A stretch of 64,000 nt of DNA from Myxococcaceae bacterium JPH2 (GCA_016458225.1 JAEMGR010000012.1:62001-126000), one strand, 5' to 3'. Numbered from the stretch's first letter, positions 34,199 to 44,478 are shown. Translations and numbers: made by a program. The notes: a model not told the origin generated them from the letters alone.

Positions 34199-34432
34199 TC
34201 AGAAGCTCGCGACCCCGAACTCCAGTGGGTCAAACGCCTCGGGCGGGTTGATATCGACCTCGATTCGCGCCGCGACCGCGAAGAGCGAGCGCGCGTCGAG
34301 GGCCGCATCGTTGGCCGGGCGCGGGCGACGGGACGCGCGGAAGGCCTCACGCGCCCGAGTGTTTTCGCGGGGTTCCCAGAGGCGGTTGGGGCCGGAGGGT
34401 GCCTGCCAGGACTGCATGCTGTCACGGGCCAT
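34199..34432 (-). CDS. Small hypothetical protein (77 aa)
   Basis: The frame starts at an ATG with a good GAGGG site 7 nt upstream. The C-terminal half, ARSLFAVAARIEVDINPPEAFDPLEF, has normal protein composition with hydrophobic and acidic residues. The N-terminal half is polar and rich in Arg. It lies in the spacer upstream of the GT2 gene on the same strand and is divergent from bpt. I know no family for it. Confidence 0.55.
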   Translation of the reverse strand: MARDSMQSWQAPSGPNRLWEPRENTRAREAFRASRRPRPANDAALDARSLFAVAARIEVDINPPEAFDPLEFGVASF

Positions 34433-34562
34433 GTTCGTTCCCTCGCCGGTGCGGCGTGTTGCCGTGAATCTGTGCAGGCTTTGTGCCAGTCAAAACCAAG
34501 GGGGCGGACACGCGCTTCGGGCGCGATGGCGCCCGCGCGTCGCGCCGGGTAGAGGACTGCGC

Positions 34563-35330
34563 ATGGCCCTCCTGCTGGCACATGACGTCGAGCCTCCTCG
34601 CCCGTGCAGCTATCTGGCGGATCAGGAAGCCTCGCTGGAGAACCTGGTGATGCGCGACGTGACGCCCGAGGAGTACGAGCACCTGCTCGTGCGGGGGTGG
34701 CGCCGCTTCGGGCCGCTGTACTTCCGGCCCGCGTGCGTCACCTGTGAGGCGTGCGTGTCGCTGCGCATCCCCGTGGAGTCATTCCAGCCCAATCGCAGTC
34801 AACGCCGCGCGCGGGCCGCGTGCGCCCACCTGCGGGTGGAGGTGGGTCCGCCGCGCGTGGACGCGGAGCGGCTGGCGCTCTATCAGCGCTGGCACGCCGA
34901 GCGAGAGGCTTCGCGCGAGTGGGAGCCGTCGGCGCTCACCGCGCGCGACTACTCGCTGCAGTTCGCCTTCCCGCACCCGTCCGCGCGCGAGGTGGCCTGG
35001 TACGACGACAGCGGCGCGGAGGGGCCTCGGCTGGTGGGGCTGGGGCTGTGCGACGAGACGCCTCGCGCCTGGAGCGCCGTCTACTTCTTCTTCGACCCCG
35101 AGCTGTCGCGCCTGTCTTTGGGCAAGGCGAACGTGGTCTTCCAGGTCGAGCTGGCGCGGGCCCGGGGCATCCCCCACGTGTACCTGGGCTACCGCGTGCT
35201 GGCGTGCGCGTCGCTGCGCTACAAGGCCACGTTCCGTCCGCACGAGCTGCTGGAGAGCCGGCCCGCGTTCAACGCCAGCCCCACGTGGCGCGTGGCGCGG
35301 CCCGAGGAGGGGACCGCGCCGGAGTCGTGA
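34563..35330 (+). CDS. bpt: Bpt/ATE1-type aminoacyl-tRNA-protein transferase
   Basis: The 255-residue enzyme moves an amino acid (Leu in characterised bacterial Bpt) from its tRNA to N-terminal Asp or Glu of proteins, marking them for ClpS/ClpAP degradation. It has the ATE1-like N-terminal part (CSYLADQEASLENLVMRDVTP..., with RRFGPLYFRPACVTCEACVSLRIPV) and C-terminal part (YFFFDPELSRLSLGKANVVFQVELAR, HVYLGYRV, LRYKATFRPHELL). The first ATE1 Cys pair is here CSYL, and CVTCEAC supplies further cysteines. The start at 34563 has AGAGGA upstream; the frame is open far upstream to 34035 but without family sequence. It is convergent with the hydrolase gene, 4 bp apart. Confidence 0.9.
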   Translation: MALLLAHDVEPPRPCSYLADQEASLENLVMRDVTPEEYEHLLVRGWRRFGPLYFRPACVTCEACVSLRIPVESFQPNRSQRRARAACAHLRVEVGPPRVDAERLALYQRWHAEREASREWEPSALTARDYSLQFAFPHPSAREVAWYDDSGAEGPRLVGLGLCDETPRAWSAVYFFFDPELSRLSLGKANVVFQVELARARGIPHVYLGYRVLACASLRYKATFRPHELLESRPAFNASPTWRVARPEEGTAPES

Positions 35331-35334
35331 GCCG

Positions 35335-36225
35335 TCAGCGCAGCAGCGCGGCGTCGAAGAACTCGCGCAGGTGCTTTTCGTACTCGGCCGGCGCCTTCAC
35401 GGCGTACTCGCCGTGGCGCGCGCCGGGGACGACCCAGTAGGACTTGGGCTCGCACGCCGCCTGGAAGATGGAGTCCTGGAGGAAGGCGGGCGCGTAGGGG
35501 TCCACGTCGCCGTTGATGAGCAGCAGCGGCCGGCCGCCGAGCTGACACAGGTGCGAGACGGCATCCACCGCGTCCACGTCCACGCCGGCCCAGCGCATGG
35601 TCCACAGCACGGGCTGGGTGCTGAGCGGACCCCAGCGTCCGTAGCTGTAGTGCGCGTCCGCCGTGAGCGAGGGGTACGAGCCCGAGGCCGCGACCGCGCG
35701 CAGCCGAGGATCCGCCTCGGCCCCGAGCATGGCCACCGTGCCGCCCATGGAGAAGCCCAGGACGCCCAGCCGAGTCGCCTCCACGTCCGGCCGCTTCGCG
35801 AGGAAGTCGACCGCGGCACTCAAATCCAAGCGCTCGCGGTCACCCCACGTCACCAGCGCGTCCGCGCTCTCGCCGTGCCCGCGGAAGTCCAAGAGCAGCA
35901 CGCCGTAGCCCGCGCGAGCCAGGGCTCGGGCCTCGAAGAGCATCTGCTCGCGGTTCTCGCCAAAGCCATGCAGCAGCACCACGGCGGCCCGGTTGCGCGC
36001 GCGTTGATACCAGCCGCGCAACGCCACGCCGTCCGAGGCCCGCAGCGTCACGTCCTCCAGCGACGCGAGGTCCGCGTCCGGCGCGGGCTTGCTCACCGCC
36101 TTGCGAGCCGGGTGCATCAGCGACTGGGCCAGCCGCACGTTGCGATAGGGAATGGCGACGCCCGCGGCCAGCAACAAGAGGGCCAGCGCGGTGAGGACGA
36201 GTCGAAAGGAAGTCGAGTTCTTCAA
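35335..36225 (-). CDS. Membrane-anchored alpha/beta hydrolase
   Basis: The protein has one N-terminal hydrophobic segment (LVLTALALLLLAAGVAIP) and then an alpha/beta-hydrolase domain. The oxyanion loop is LLHGFGENREQ, the nucleophile elbow GFSMGG, and the acid/base pair lies in LINGDVDPYAP and GARHGEYAV. This layout matches the BAAT/dienelactone-like serine hydrolases with an outward-facing domain. No ATG precedes the membrane segment; I place the start at a TTG (36225) with AGG 12 nt upstream, which makes it 296 residues, but the start is uncertain. The substrate is unknown. It is divergent from the acyltransferase gene. Confidence 0.85.
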   Translation of the reverse strand: MKNSTSFRLVLTALALLLLAAGVAIPYRNVRLAQSLMHPARKAVSKPAPDADLASLEDVTLRASDGVALRGWYQRARNRAAVVLLHGFGENREQMLFEARALARAGYGVLLLDFRGHGESADALVTWGDRERLDLSAAVDFLAKRPDVEATRLGVLGFSMGGTVAMLGAEADPRLRAVAASGSYPSLTADAHYSYGRWGPLSTQPVLWTMRWAGVDVDAVDAVSHLCQLGGRPLLLINGDVDPYAPAFLQDSIFQAACEPKSYWVVPGARHGEYAVKAPAEYEKHLREFFDAALLR

Positions 36226-36429
36226 GGTGGGCGTGGCCTGGACGATATACCCACCTCGCGATTGGACGGGCTTTGAGCGCTCAGCTCGTTCAGGAGGGAG
36301 GGCGGGGTAATCGAGACCCTGGGCTGCCTTGGCACGCTGGGGGTGATCCGCTAGCTTGCCCCGCGGTCCTGGGGGGCGCACAACCCGAAGTGCTCTTGCC
36401 GGACGCGACTCGGAGCTGTGGTGGCCCTG

Positions 36430-37593
36430 ATGCAACTGCGTGTGGACAAGGTCGAAACGGTGGAAGGGCTGCACGCGCTGCGCTCGGATTGGCAGCGGCT
36501 GGCGCAAGCCCATGGGGGCGGAGTCCCCTTCACCACCTGGGAGTGGAACGCCACCTGGTGGGCCCACTTCCGCGAGCGCCGCGTGAGCGTGCGCGACGGC
36601 CTCTTCGTCCTCGCGGTGCGAGACGCCTCGGGCGCCCTGGTGGCGGTGGCGCCGCTGATGCGCACCGAGCGCCCCGGCATGGGCCCTTTGCGCGCCCGGG
36701 TGCTCCAGTTCTTCGGCGCGGATCCCAACGTCACCGAGCTGCGGGGACTCGTGCGCGACCCCGCCCGTGAGCGCGACATCTACGCGGCCCTGGCTGGCTA
36801 CCTGCGCGAGCACGCGGATGATTGGGATTGGATGATGTGGAGCGGGCTGCGCATGGACGGGGACGGGGCGCGCGAGCTGGCCGCGCTGGCGCCGCTGTCC
36901 GCCACGCGCGAGGTCCCCATGTTCACCCTGCCGTTGGAGGGGAACTGGGAGGCCTTCAAGTCCACCCGCTCGCGAAACATCAAGGAGTCGCTGCGCAAGT
37001 GCTACAACTCGCTCAAGCGTGACGGGCACGCGTTCACCTTCGACGTGGCGCGCGAGCGCAACGAGGTGGCGCACGCGCTGGACACCTTGCTGCGTCTGCA
37101 CCACGCGCGCTCCACGGCCACGGACACGGTGCAGCACCGGGATGTGTTCGACTCGGTGCAGGCCAGCGGGTTCTTGAAGGAGCTGTGCGATCGGCTCTCC
37201 ACGCAGGACCGCGTGCGCGTGTTCCAGTTGCGCATCGCGGGTGAGGTGGTGGCCGCGCGGGTGGGCTTCGTGCTGGGCTCGACGCTCTATCTCTACTACT
37301 CGGGCTATGACCCGCGCTGGGGCGACTACAGCGTGATGACCACCACGGTGGCCGAGTCGCTCAAGTACGCCTTCGCGGAGGGCTTCCAGGTCGCCAATCT
37401 GTCCACCGGCCGCGATGTGTCCAAGACGCGGTGGAGCCCGGACGAGACTGTCTACCACGAGGCGCTGCAACTCTCGCCGGCGCGCCGAGGACAGATGGCC
37501 TTCGCGACGTATCGACGCGTGCGCGAGATGCTGGACGACGAGCGGGTCCAGGGGTGGGCCCGTCGGTTCCTCGCGCGGCGCGCGGGGACTTGA
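36430..37593 (+). CDS. FemAB/BioF2-like (CelD-type) GNAT acyltransferase
   Basis: The 387-residue protein fits the double-GNAT 'BioF2-like acetyltransferase' family found beside polysaccharide genes. Typical parts are PFTTWEWNATWWAHF, LVAVAPLM, FKSTRSRNIKESLRKCYN and the second half VFQLRIAGEVVAARVGF, LYLYYSGYDPRW and GFQVANLSTGRDVSKTRW. Members are thought to acylate sugars or lipids of exported polymers. The ATG at 36430 is chosen over one four codons earlier because MQLRVDKVETV starts the first strand. The GT4 glycosyltransferase gene begins 26 nt after its stop, so the two are probably one operon. The substrate is unknown. Confidence 0.85.
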   Translation: MQLRVDKVETVEGLHALRSDWQRLAQAHGGGVPFTTWEWNATWWAHFRERRVSVRDGLFVLAVRDASGALVAVAPLMRTERPGMGPLRARVLQFFGADPNVTELRGLVRDPARERDIYAALAGYLREHADDWDWMMWSGLRMDGDGARELAALAPLSATREVPMFTLPLEGNWEAFKSTRSRNIKESLRKCYNSLKRDGHAFTFDVARERNEVAHALDTLLRLHHARSTATDTVQHRDVFDSVQASGFLKELCDRLSTQDRVRVFQLRIAGEVVAARVGFVLGSTLYLYYSGYDPRWGDYSVMTTTVAESLKYAFAEGFQVANLSTGRDVSKTRWSPDETVYHEALQLSPARRGQMAFATYRRVREMLDDERVQGWARRFLARRAGT

Positions 37594-37619
37594 GCCGAGA
37601 CTCCGGGAGCGCTCAACGG

Positions 37620-38765
37620 ATGTTGCGACAGCCTGCGCTCAGAGCGGCCGGCAAGCGCCGCATCCTCTTCACCCTGGTGTACCTGGGGCCCGGTGGCATC
37701 GAGCGCTCGGTATGCAACGTGCTCGCCGGGCTCGACCGCGCCCAGTTCGACACCGCGCTCTTCTTCCACCACGGCCCTCCACCCGAGGGCCACCGCGACC
37801 GCATCCCGCAGGACACCCAGGTGTCCTGGGCCACCGAGGGGGCCTACCGCCGGCTCAACCTCCCGCGCTACCTCTGGCGGCTCCTGCGGGAGGCGCGCAA
37901 GGCGGACGTCATCGTCGCCGCGCAGGAGGGCCGCGCCACGCTGCTGGCTCGGCTGGCGGGGTGGCTCTTGCGCAAGCCCGTGGTGGGGATGATCCACTTC
38001 GACTGGGGCGCGTTTCATCGCGAGCAGCGCAAGCGCCAGCTCTGGGGCCTGCGCGTGCTCTACCCGGGCATGTCCCGCATCGTGTCGTGCGGGCATGACT
38101 CGGCCCGGTCCTTCTCGACTTTGGTGCACGTGGACCCGCGCCGCCTCCAGGTCATCCCCAACTTCGTCCACGGGGAGCGGATCCGCGCCGCGGGCGAGGC
38201 ACCGCTTCCGGACTGGGCCGTCCCCATCTTCCAGAAGCCCGTGGTCATCGCCGTGGGGCGGCTGGAGCACCAGAAGGCGTTCGACGTGCTCGTGCGCAGC
38301 CACGCGCTCGTGCGCAAGGCGGGGGTGGACCATCACCTGCTCATCCTCGGGGTGGGGGCGCTGGGGGAGGCGCTCAAGGCCCTGGTGAGGGCGTTGGGCG
38401 TGGAGGACTCGGTCTTCATGCCGGGCTTCGCGCCCAACCCTCACGCGCTCATGCGCCACGCCACCGTCTTCGCCCTGTCCTCGCGCTTCGAGGGCCTGCC
38501 CATGGTCCTCCTGGAGGCCCTGGCGCTGGGCTGCCCCATCGTCAGCACGGACTGCCCCTCCGGCCCGGCCGAGGCGCTGGATGGGGGGCGGGCGGGGCTG
38601 CTCGTCCCGGTGGACGCGCCCCAGGCCCTGGCGGACGCGCTGATGAAGGTGGTGTCGGACCCGACGCTCCAAGCGGAGCTGGCCTCCCGGGCGCGCCAGC
38701 GGGCCGAGGAGCTTTCCGCCGAGCGGGCCCTCAAGACCTGGGATTCCCTGCTGGCCTCCGTGTGA
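37620..38765 (+). CDS. Family 4 glycosyltransferase
   Basis: The 381-residue protein is a GT-B-fold retaining glycosyltransferase. The N-terminal domain starts [21 protein letters not shown], the acceptor-side signature with GGIER. The donor domain has [18 protein letters not shown] and the E-x7-E motif in [20 protein letters not shown], then PSGPAEAL. The frame is open further upstream to 37431, inside the preceding gene; the ATG at 37620 has GGGAG 11 nt upstream and follows the stop of the acyltransferase gene closely. It probably extends a surface polysaccharide or glycolipid; sugar unknown. Confidence 0.93.
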   Translation: MLRQPALRAAGKRRILFTLVYLGPGGIERSVCNVLAGLDRAQFDTALFFHHGPPPEGHRDRIPQDTQVSWATEGAYRRLNLPRYLWRLLREARKADVIVAAQEGRATLLARLAGWLLRKPVVGMIHFDWGAFHREQRKRQLWGLRVLYPGMSRIVSCGHDSARSFSTLVHVDPRRLQVIPNFVHGERIRAAGEAPLPDWAVPIFQKPVVIAVGRLEHQKAFDVLVRSHALVRKAGVDHHLLILGVGALGEALKALVRALGVEDSVFMPGFAPNPHALMRHATVFALSSRFEGLPMVLLEALALGCPIVSTDCPSGPAEALDGGRAGLLVPVDAPQALADALMKVVSDPTLQAELASRARQRAEELSAERALKTWDSLLASV

Positions 38766-38875
38766 ACTCCCAGGCACCCGGGTGGAATGGGGCGGGGGCG
38801 CGACGTGGGACGGACGACGCGGAATGTCAGGAATCCCTTGCGGGGTTGAAGAGGGTTCAACAGGATTCGCCCATC

Positions 38876-40564
<1,689 letters not shown>

Positions 40565-40574
40565 CCCTCGCCGG

Positions 40575-40600
40575 GCCCGGGGCGCGCGAGTGCCCCGGGC
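40575..40600. terminator. Bidirectional terminator between glnS and a GNAT gene
   Basis: A perfect 9-bp stem pairs GCCCGGGGC (40575-40583) with GCCCCGGGC (40592-40600) over an 8-nt loop. It lies between the convergent stops of glnS and the acetyltransferase. Confidence 0.75.
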
Positions 40601-41092
40601 TCACTTGCTCGGTGCCGAAGTCTCGCGCGTCATCTCCACCATGGTGGGGCGCCAGCCGAGCCGCGCGAACACCTTCTGCGCGGCCTCGTTCTTCGCGGCG
40701 GTGGACAGCACGATGCGCGGCGCGCCCAGTGCCGTGAGCTGCTTCACCATCTCCTCCACGAGCAGCCTGCCGGTCCCGGTGCCTCGCGCCTGTTCCTCGA
40801 CCCAGAGGTCGTGCAGGGCGCCGTGGCGGTCCAGCAGCATGTTCCAGTCCACGCCCTCGACGCGGCCGTAGCAGTAGCCCACCACCGCGCCGCCCAGCTC
40901 GGCCACGAGCACCACGGCCTCCTGGGGACGCTGGGCTTCCTTGCCCAACCACCAGCGATAGCCGGACTCCACGTCGTCGGGGAGCATGAAGCGCTGCGAG
41001 TCGAAGTCGTGGTGCTGGCGCGCGAGCGACGCGCCCATGCGGCCCAGGGCGGGCGCGTCGGAGGGGGTCGCGGGACGCACGATGACGGGCAT
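40601..41092 (-). CDS. GNAT-family acetyltransferase
   Basis: The 163-residue protein has a single GNAT domain. The acetyl-CoA pyrophosphate loop is QARGTGTGRLLVEEM (a Q/RxxGxG/A motif), preceded by ALHDLWVEE and followed by VLSTAAKNEAAQKVFARLGWRP, the usual beta5-alpha4 end. It begins MPVIVRPATPSDAP, a common GNAT start, with AAAGGA six nt upstream. The substrate cannot be predicted. The DUF3592 gene lies 137 bp upstream on the same strand. Confidence 0.92.
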   Translation of the reverse strand: MPVIVRPATPSDAPALGRMGASLARQHHDFDSQRFMLPDDVESGYRWWLGKEAQRPQEAVVLVAELGGAVVGYCYGRVEGVDWNMLLDRHGALHDLWVEEQARGTGTGRLLVEEMVKQLTALGAPRIVLSTAAKNEAAQKVFARLGWRPTMVEMTRETSAPSK

Positions 41093-41182
41093 GTGGGGTC
41101 CTTTCAGGTTCCTCGCGACGCTGCCACGGAACCCCACGGGGACCCCACTGTCTTGTGCCTTCGCCGTCCTCGCCGAGACAGT

Positions 41183-41228
41183 CGTCGGTGTGCCTGCGCG
41201 AGGGCGCAGCCGTCGGAGTGCCTGCGCG
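41183..41228. repeat. Two 18-bp direct repeats between GNAT and DUF3592 genes
   Basis: CGTCGGTGTGCCTGCGCG at 41183-41200 is repeated with one mismatch (A for T at position 7) at 41211-41228. The period is 28 nt. The second copy ends just before the DUF3592 stop codon. The first copy is 90 bp upstream of the GNAT start, so the pair could be a binding site or a local duplication. Confidence 0.6.
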
Positions 41229-41229
41229 G

Positions 41230-41736
41230 TTAGCGCGCGGCGCCGGCTCGGGCGGGCTGCTGCGTGCGCTTCTTCTCCTTGCGGCTCGCTCGCGCCATGT
41301 CGAGCAGGCCCGCCGCGGCCACCACCGCGAGCGCGGCGCCGCCCAGCGTCACCACGTAGTTGGCCACGCCCGCGCTGCCGCACTCGACGCAGGACACGGT
41401 CGGATCCGAGGGCTGATAGTGCAGGGTGAGCTTCGCGCCCGAGGGGTAGTGCCGGGTGTAGTACTGCGCATCGGCCAGCACGCCTGAGTCATTGCCACCG
41501 AAGGACAGGGTGTCCGAGGTGAACACCTCGGAGCCCACCGCGTAGCGGTAGCGCACCTCGGGGTGGAAGCTCACGGAGCGCTTGCTGCGCAGCGTCTCCA
41601 CGGTGGAACTCGTCACGGTGCCCTCCACGGTGGGCCAGCCCGGGCTCACCTGGGACCGGTACACCATGCGGCCGCCCGAGAAGGCCAACCCGGCTCCGAA
41701 CACCAGCAGCATCAGCCCCATCAGCCACTTCATCAT
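41230..41736 (-). CDS. DUF3592 membrane protein
   Basis: The 168-residue protein has an N-terminal membrane segment (MMKWLMGLMLLVFGAGLAFSGG) and a second one near residues 125-145, with a beta-rich soluble part between them. GWPTVEGTVTSS, HPEVRYRYAVGSEVF and YPSGAKLTLHYQPSDPTVS are the standard DUF3592 features. Family function is unknown. The first of two adjacent ATG codons has AAGGA about 10 nt upstream; the longer frame to 41850 has no such site. The C-terminal tail is basic and ends in Ala/Arg. It is divergent from cysQ, with tandem dyads in the spacer. Confidence 0.88.
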   Translation of the reverse strand: MMKWLMGLMLLVFGAGLAFSGGRMVYRSQVSPGWPTVEGTVTSSTVETLRSKRSVSFHPEVRYRYAVGSEVFTSDTLSFGGNDSGVLADAQYYTRHYPSGAKLTLHYQPSDPTVSCVECGSAGVANYVVTLGGAALAVVAAAGLLDMARASRKEKKRTQQPARAGAAR

Positions 41737-41856
41737 CGTCGGCAGTCCTTGTTGCTCCCAGGTGCCCGGACCCAGGAGACGTATCCCGCAGGTTGTGCAG
41801 GCGTCGGGCCACCTGGGCCTCACTCGGGGGGGCGGGCGCGCGGGGCGCAAAGGGCC

Positions 41857-41890
41857 GGGGCAATGTGCCCCGAATGGGGCAATGTGCCCC
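41857..41890. promoter_or_regulatory. Tandem 15-bp dyads, probable operator between DUF3592 and cysQ
   Basis: GGGGCAATGTGCCCC occurs twice without a mismatch, at 41857-41871 and 41876-41890, separated by GAAT. Each copy is itself an inverted repeat, GGGGCA/TGCCCC around ATG. The centres are 19 bp apart, nearly two helical turns. They lie 58 bp before the cysQ start codon and 120 bp before the DUF3592 start codon, where a dimeric regulator could control either or both. An alternative is two small RNA hairpins in a leader. Confidence 0.7.
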
Positions 41891-41948
41891 AGCTTGTGAG
41901 CGCCTGGGTTCCCCCTGACAGGGGAGCAGGGCAGACTGCCGGGCCTCC

Positions 41949-42782
41949 ATGTCCATCCTCGATCGTGAACTCGAAATCGCCCGGCGCATCGCTCGCCAGG
42001 CGGGAGACATCCTCCAGCAGGTCTACGCCACGGACTTCTCCGTGCAGGCCAAGGAGGGCGGCGCCGGCCCCGTCACCGTGGCGGATGAGCGCGCCAACGC
42101 CTTCATCGTGGGCGAGCTGCGCAAGGCCTTCCCGGGGGACGGGGTGGTCGCGGAGGAGTCCGAGGACGCCTCTGACGCGAAGCGCTTCGATCGGTGCTGG
42201 TACGTGGATCCGCTCGATGGCACCCAGGAGTTCGTCAAGCGCAACGGCGAGTTCGCCATCCACATCGGGCTGGCGGTGGCGGGCAAGGCCGCGGTGGGCG
42301 TGGTGTACCGGCCCGTGGGCGACACGCTCTTCGCGGGCGTGGTGGGGCAGCAGGGCTTCGTGGAGGACGCGGGCGGACGTCGCGCGCTGCGCGTCTCGGA
42401 CGTGGCCGAGCCCTCGGAGCTGCGGCTCGTGGTGTCGCGCTCGCACCGCTCGGCGCTGACGGATCAGGTCGTCCAGCGGCTGGGCATCACGCGGGAGAAG
42501 GAGTCCGGCTCGGTGGGACTCAAGTGCGGCCTGCTCGCCGAGGCGCACGCGGACCTCTACATCCACGTGAGCGGCAAGAGCTACCGCTGGGACAACTGCG
42601 CGCCGGAGGCGGTGCTCCGCTCGGCGGGCGGCATCCTCACGGACCTGGGCGGCGTGGCGTATCGCTATGACGGCTCGGAGCTGCAGAACCACCGGGGGCT
42701 CCTGGCGTGCAACGCCGCGGCCTTCCCGCGCGTGCAGCCCGTGGTGGAGCAGTTCGCGCGTGAGGCGGGCATCCTGAAGTAG
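41949..42782 (+). CDS. cysQ: CysQ-type 3'(2'),5'-bisphosphate nucleotidase
   Basis: The 277-residue protein is a member of the inositol-monophosphatase superfamily. Metal ligands lie in VVAEESED (Glu pair), VDPLDGTQEFVKRNGEF (the DPxDGT motif) and YRWDNCAPEAVLRSAGG (the WDxxxP/A motif). Overall order matches CysQ, which removes the 3'-phosphate of PAP and PAPS, freeing sulfate assimilation from product inhibition. An archaeal-type or inositol phosphatase activity cannot be excluded. No clear Shine-Dalgarno site is visible before the ATG. It is convergent with mug (4-bp gap). Confidence 0.85.
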   Translation: MSILDRELEIARRIARQAGDILQQVYATDFSVQAKEGGAGPVTVADERANAFIVGELRKAFPGDGVVAEESEDASDAKRFDRCWYVDPLDGTQEFVKRNGEFAIHIGLAVAGKAAVGVVYRPVGDTLFAGVVGQQGFVEDAGGRRALRVSDVAEPSELRLVVSRSHRSALTDQVVQRLGITREKESGSVGLKCGLLAEAHADLYIHVSGKSYRWDNCAPEAVLRSAGGILTDLGGVAYRYDGSELQNHRGLLACNAAAFPRVQPVVEQFAREAGILK

Positions 42783-42786
42783 GGCG

Positions 42787-43341
42787 TCAGGGCGACATCG
42801 CGGCCTGGTGCAACTCGGCGTAGAGGCGCGCCAGGTCCGCGAGTTGGTAGTTCGCGTTGAGCCCGCTCGGGTTGGGCAGGGCCCACAGGCGCGTGGCGCC
42901 CAGCGTCTCCGGCTGGAGTCCGAACTTCGCCTTGGGCCGGTTGAACGCGGCGCGGTAGGCCCCCAGTCCCAGCACCGCGAGGAAGGTCGGCCGGTGGCGG
43001 CGCACCTTGCGCTCCAGCGCGCGACCGCCCTCGAGCAGCTCCTCGGGGGCGAGCTGATCCGCGGACGCGGTGGCGCGGTCGACCACGTTGGTGATGCCGC
43101 AGCCCCACTCCAGCAGCAGGTCCTGCTCGGAGGGGTCGAGGCGGCGCGGCGTGAAGCCCGAGGCGTGCAGCGTGGGCCAGAAGCGATTGCCGGGCCGCGC
43201 GAAGTGGAAGCCCACCACCACGGAGTAGAGGCTGGGGTTGATGCCGCAGAAGAGCACGCGCAGCCCCGGCGCGATGAGGTCCGGCATGGTGCTGCCGGTG
43301 GCGGCGAGCAGTTCGTCCTTCGTGGGGCCGCGAGGAGGCAT
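42787..43341 (-). CDS. mug: G/U mismatch-specific uracil-DNA glycosylase
   Basis: The 184-residue protein is a family 2 uracil-DNA glycosylase that removes U or ethenocytosine opposite G. The key motifs are LRVLFCGINPSLYS (GINPS, with the Asn that replaces the Asp of other UDGs) and LPNPSGLNANY, the DNA-wedge loop NPSGLN. GFHFARPGNRFWPTL is the pyrimidine-reading segment. The start at 43341 (MPPRGPTKDEL) follows the E. coli family start; a longer frame to 43476 overlaps the pfkB promoter. It is divergent from pfkB. Confidence 0.93.
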   Translation of the reverse strand: MPPRGPTKDELLAATGSTMPDLIAPGLRVLFCGINPSLYSVVVGFHFARPGNRFWPTLHASGFTPRRLDPSEQDLLLEWGCGITNVVDRATASADQLAPEELLEGGRALERKVRRHRPTFLAVLGLGAYRAAFNRPKAKFGLQPETLGATRLWALPNPSGLNANYQLADLARLYAELHQAAMSP

Positions 43342-43455
43342 GGGCGCGTGTCCGGGGGATGACACCCGAAGCCTATCCCTTCGCGTGCGGGACAGGCTCG
43401 GTACGCGCGGCTGGTCGAGAGGGCCACGGTGGGGCAGGCTGGGCCGCGCCCGCTC

Positions 43456-43481
43456 GGGCCCACTTCTGGGGCCCACTTCTG
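43456..43481. repeat. 13-bp tandem duplication upstream of pfkB
   Basis: GGGCCCACTTCTG occurs twice head to tail (43456-43468 and 43469-43481), followed by a further GGG. It lies 25 bp before the pfkB start and just before its GGAGG ribosome-binding site (43492-43496). It is either a replication-slippage duplication or part of a leader structure. Confidence 0.7.
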
Positions 43482-43505
43482 GGGCTCTCTTGGAGGACGT
43501 GCGAG

Positions 43506-44468
43506 ATGGCGCACATCGTGACGCTGACCTTGAACCCCGCGGTCGACCTGGCGACGGAGGTGCCGGAGGTCACGCCCGAGCACAAGCTGCGCTGCGGTCC
43601 GGTGCGGTACGACCCAGGTGGCGGCGGCATCAACGTGGCGCGCGTGGTGCGCGAGCTGGGCGGCGAGTCCATCGCCCTCTACACGCGGGGCGGTCCCACC
43701 GGGCAGCTCCTGGAGCACCTGCTGGAGGAGCATGGCCTGACGCGCCGCTCCATTCCCATCGCGGCGTACACGCGCGAGAGCTTCACCGTGGCGGAGGCCG
43801 GCAGCTCGCGCGAGTTCCGCTTCATCCTTCCGGGGCCCACCCTCACCGAGCGCGAGTGGAGCGCGTGCCTGGACGCGGTGGCCCAGGTGGGCGTGGGCGC
43901 GTCGTTCATCATCGCCAGCGGCAGCTTGATGCCCGGCGTGCCGGTGGACTTCTACGCGCGCGTGGCGCGGCTGGCGAAGAAGCTGGGCGCCAAGGCGGTG
44001 GTGGACACCGCGGGCGACCCGCTGCGCGCGGCGCTGGAAGAGGGCGTCCACCTGGCCAAGCCCAACCGGCGCGAGCTGAGGGATTTGACGGGCGAGACCT
44101 CGGAGGACCTCGTCACGCAGGCGGCCTCCGCGCGCGAGCTGGTGGCGAAGGGCAAGGCCGAGCTGCTGGTGGTGTCGCTGGGCGCGGATGGGGCCATGCT
44201 CACCACGCGCACCGCGCAGCTCCACGCGAAGCCGCCTCCGGTGGAACCGCGCAGCTCGGTGGGCGCGGGCGACAGCTTCCTGGCGGGGATGACGTTGGCG
44301 CTGTCTCGCGGACTTCCGCCGGAGGAGGCGCTGCGCTGGGGCATCGCGTCGGGCACCGCGGCGCTCTTGTCCGCGGGCACCGACCTCTGCCACCGGGCGG
44401 ACTTCGATCGGCTGCTGCCTCGGGTGCAGCCAGGGCCGGTGTCGCCGGGTTCGGGCGTCCCGGCGTAG
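43506..44468 (+). CDS. pfkB: PfkB-type 6-phosphofructokinase
   Basis: The 320-residue ribokinase-fold kinase aligns through its whole length with E. coli PfkB: IVTLTLNPAVDLATEVPEV, EHKLRCGPVRYDPGGGGINVAR, ASGSLMPGV, LAKPNRRELRDL and the anion-hole/catalytic Asp motif SVGAGDSFLAGM. It phosphorylates fructose-6-phosphate; tagatose-6-phosphate or fructose-1-phosphate kinase activity cannot be ruled out from sequence. The ATG has GGAGG nine nt upstream, one of the best sites in the window. A hairpin with a short T-run follows the gene. Confidence 0.9.
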   Translation: MAHIVTLTLNPAVDLATEVPEVTPEHKLRCGPVRYDPGGGGINVARVVRELGGESIALYTRGGPTGQLLEHLLEEHGLTRRSIPIAAYTRESFTVAEAGSSREFRFILPGPTLTEREWSACLDAVAQVGVGASFIIASGSLMPGVPVDFYARVARLAKKLGAKAVVDTAGDPLRAALEEGVHLAKPNRRELRDLTGETSEDLVTQAASARELVAKGKAELLVVSLGADGAMLTTRTAQLHAKPPPVEPRSSVGAGDSFLAGMTLALSRGLPPEEALRWGIASGTAALLSAGTDLCHRADFDRLLPRVQPGPVSPGSGVPA

Positions 44469-44478
44469 CAGGCGAGGA

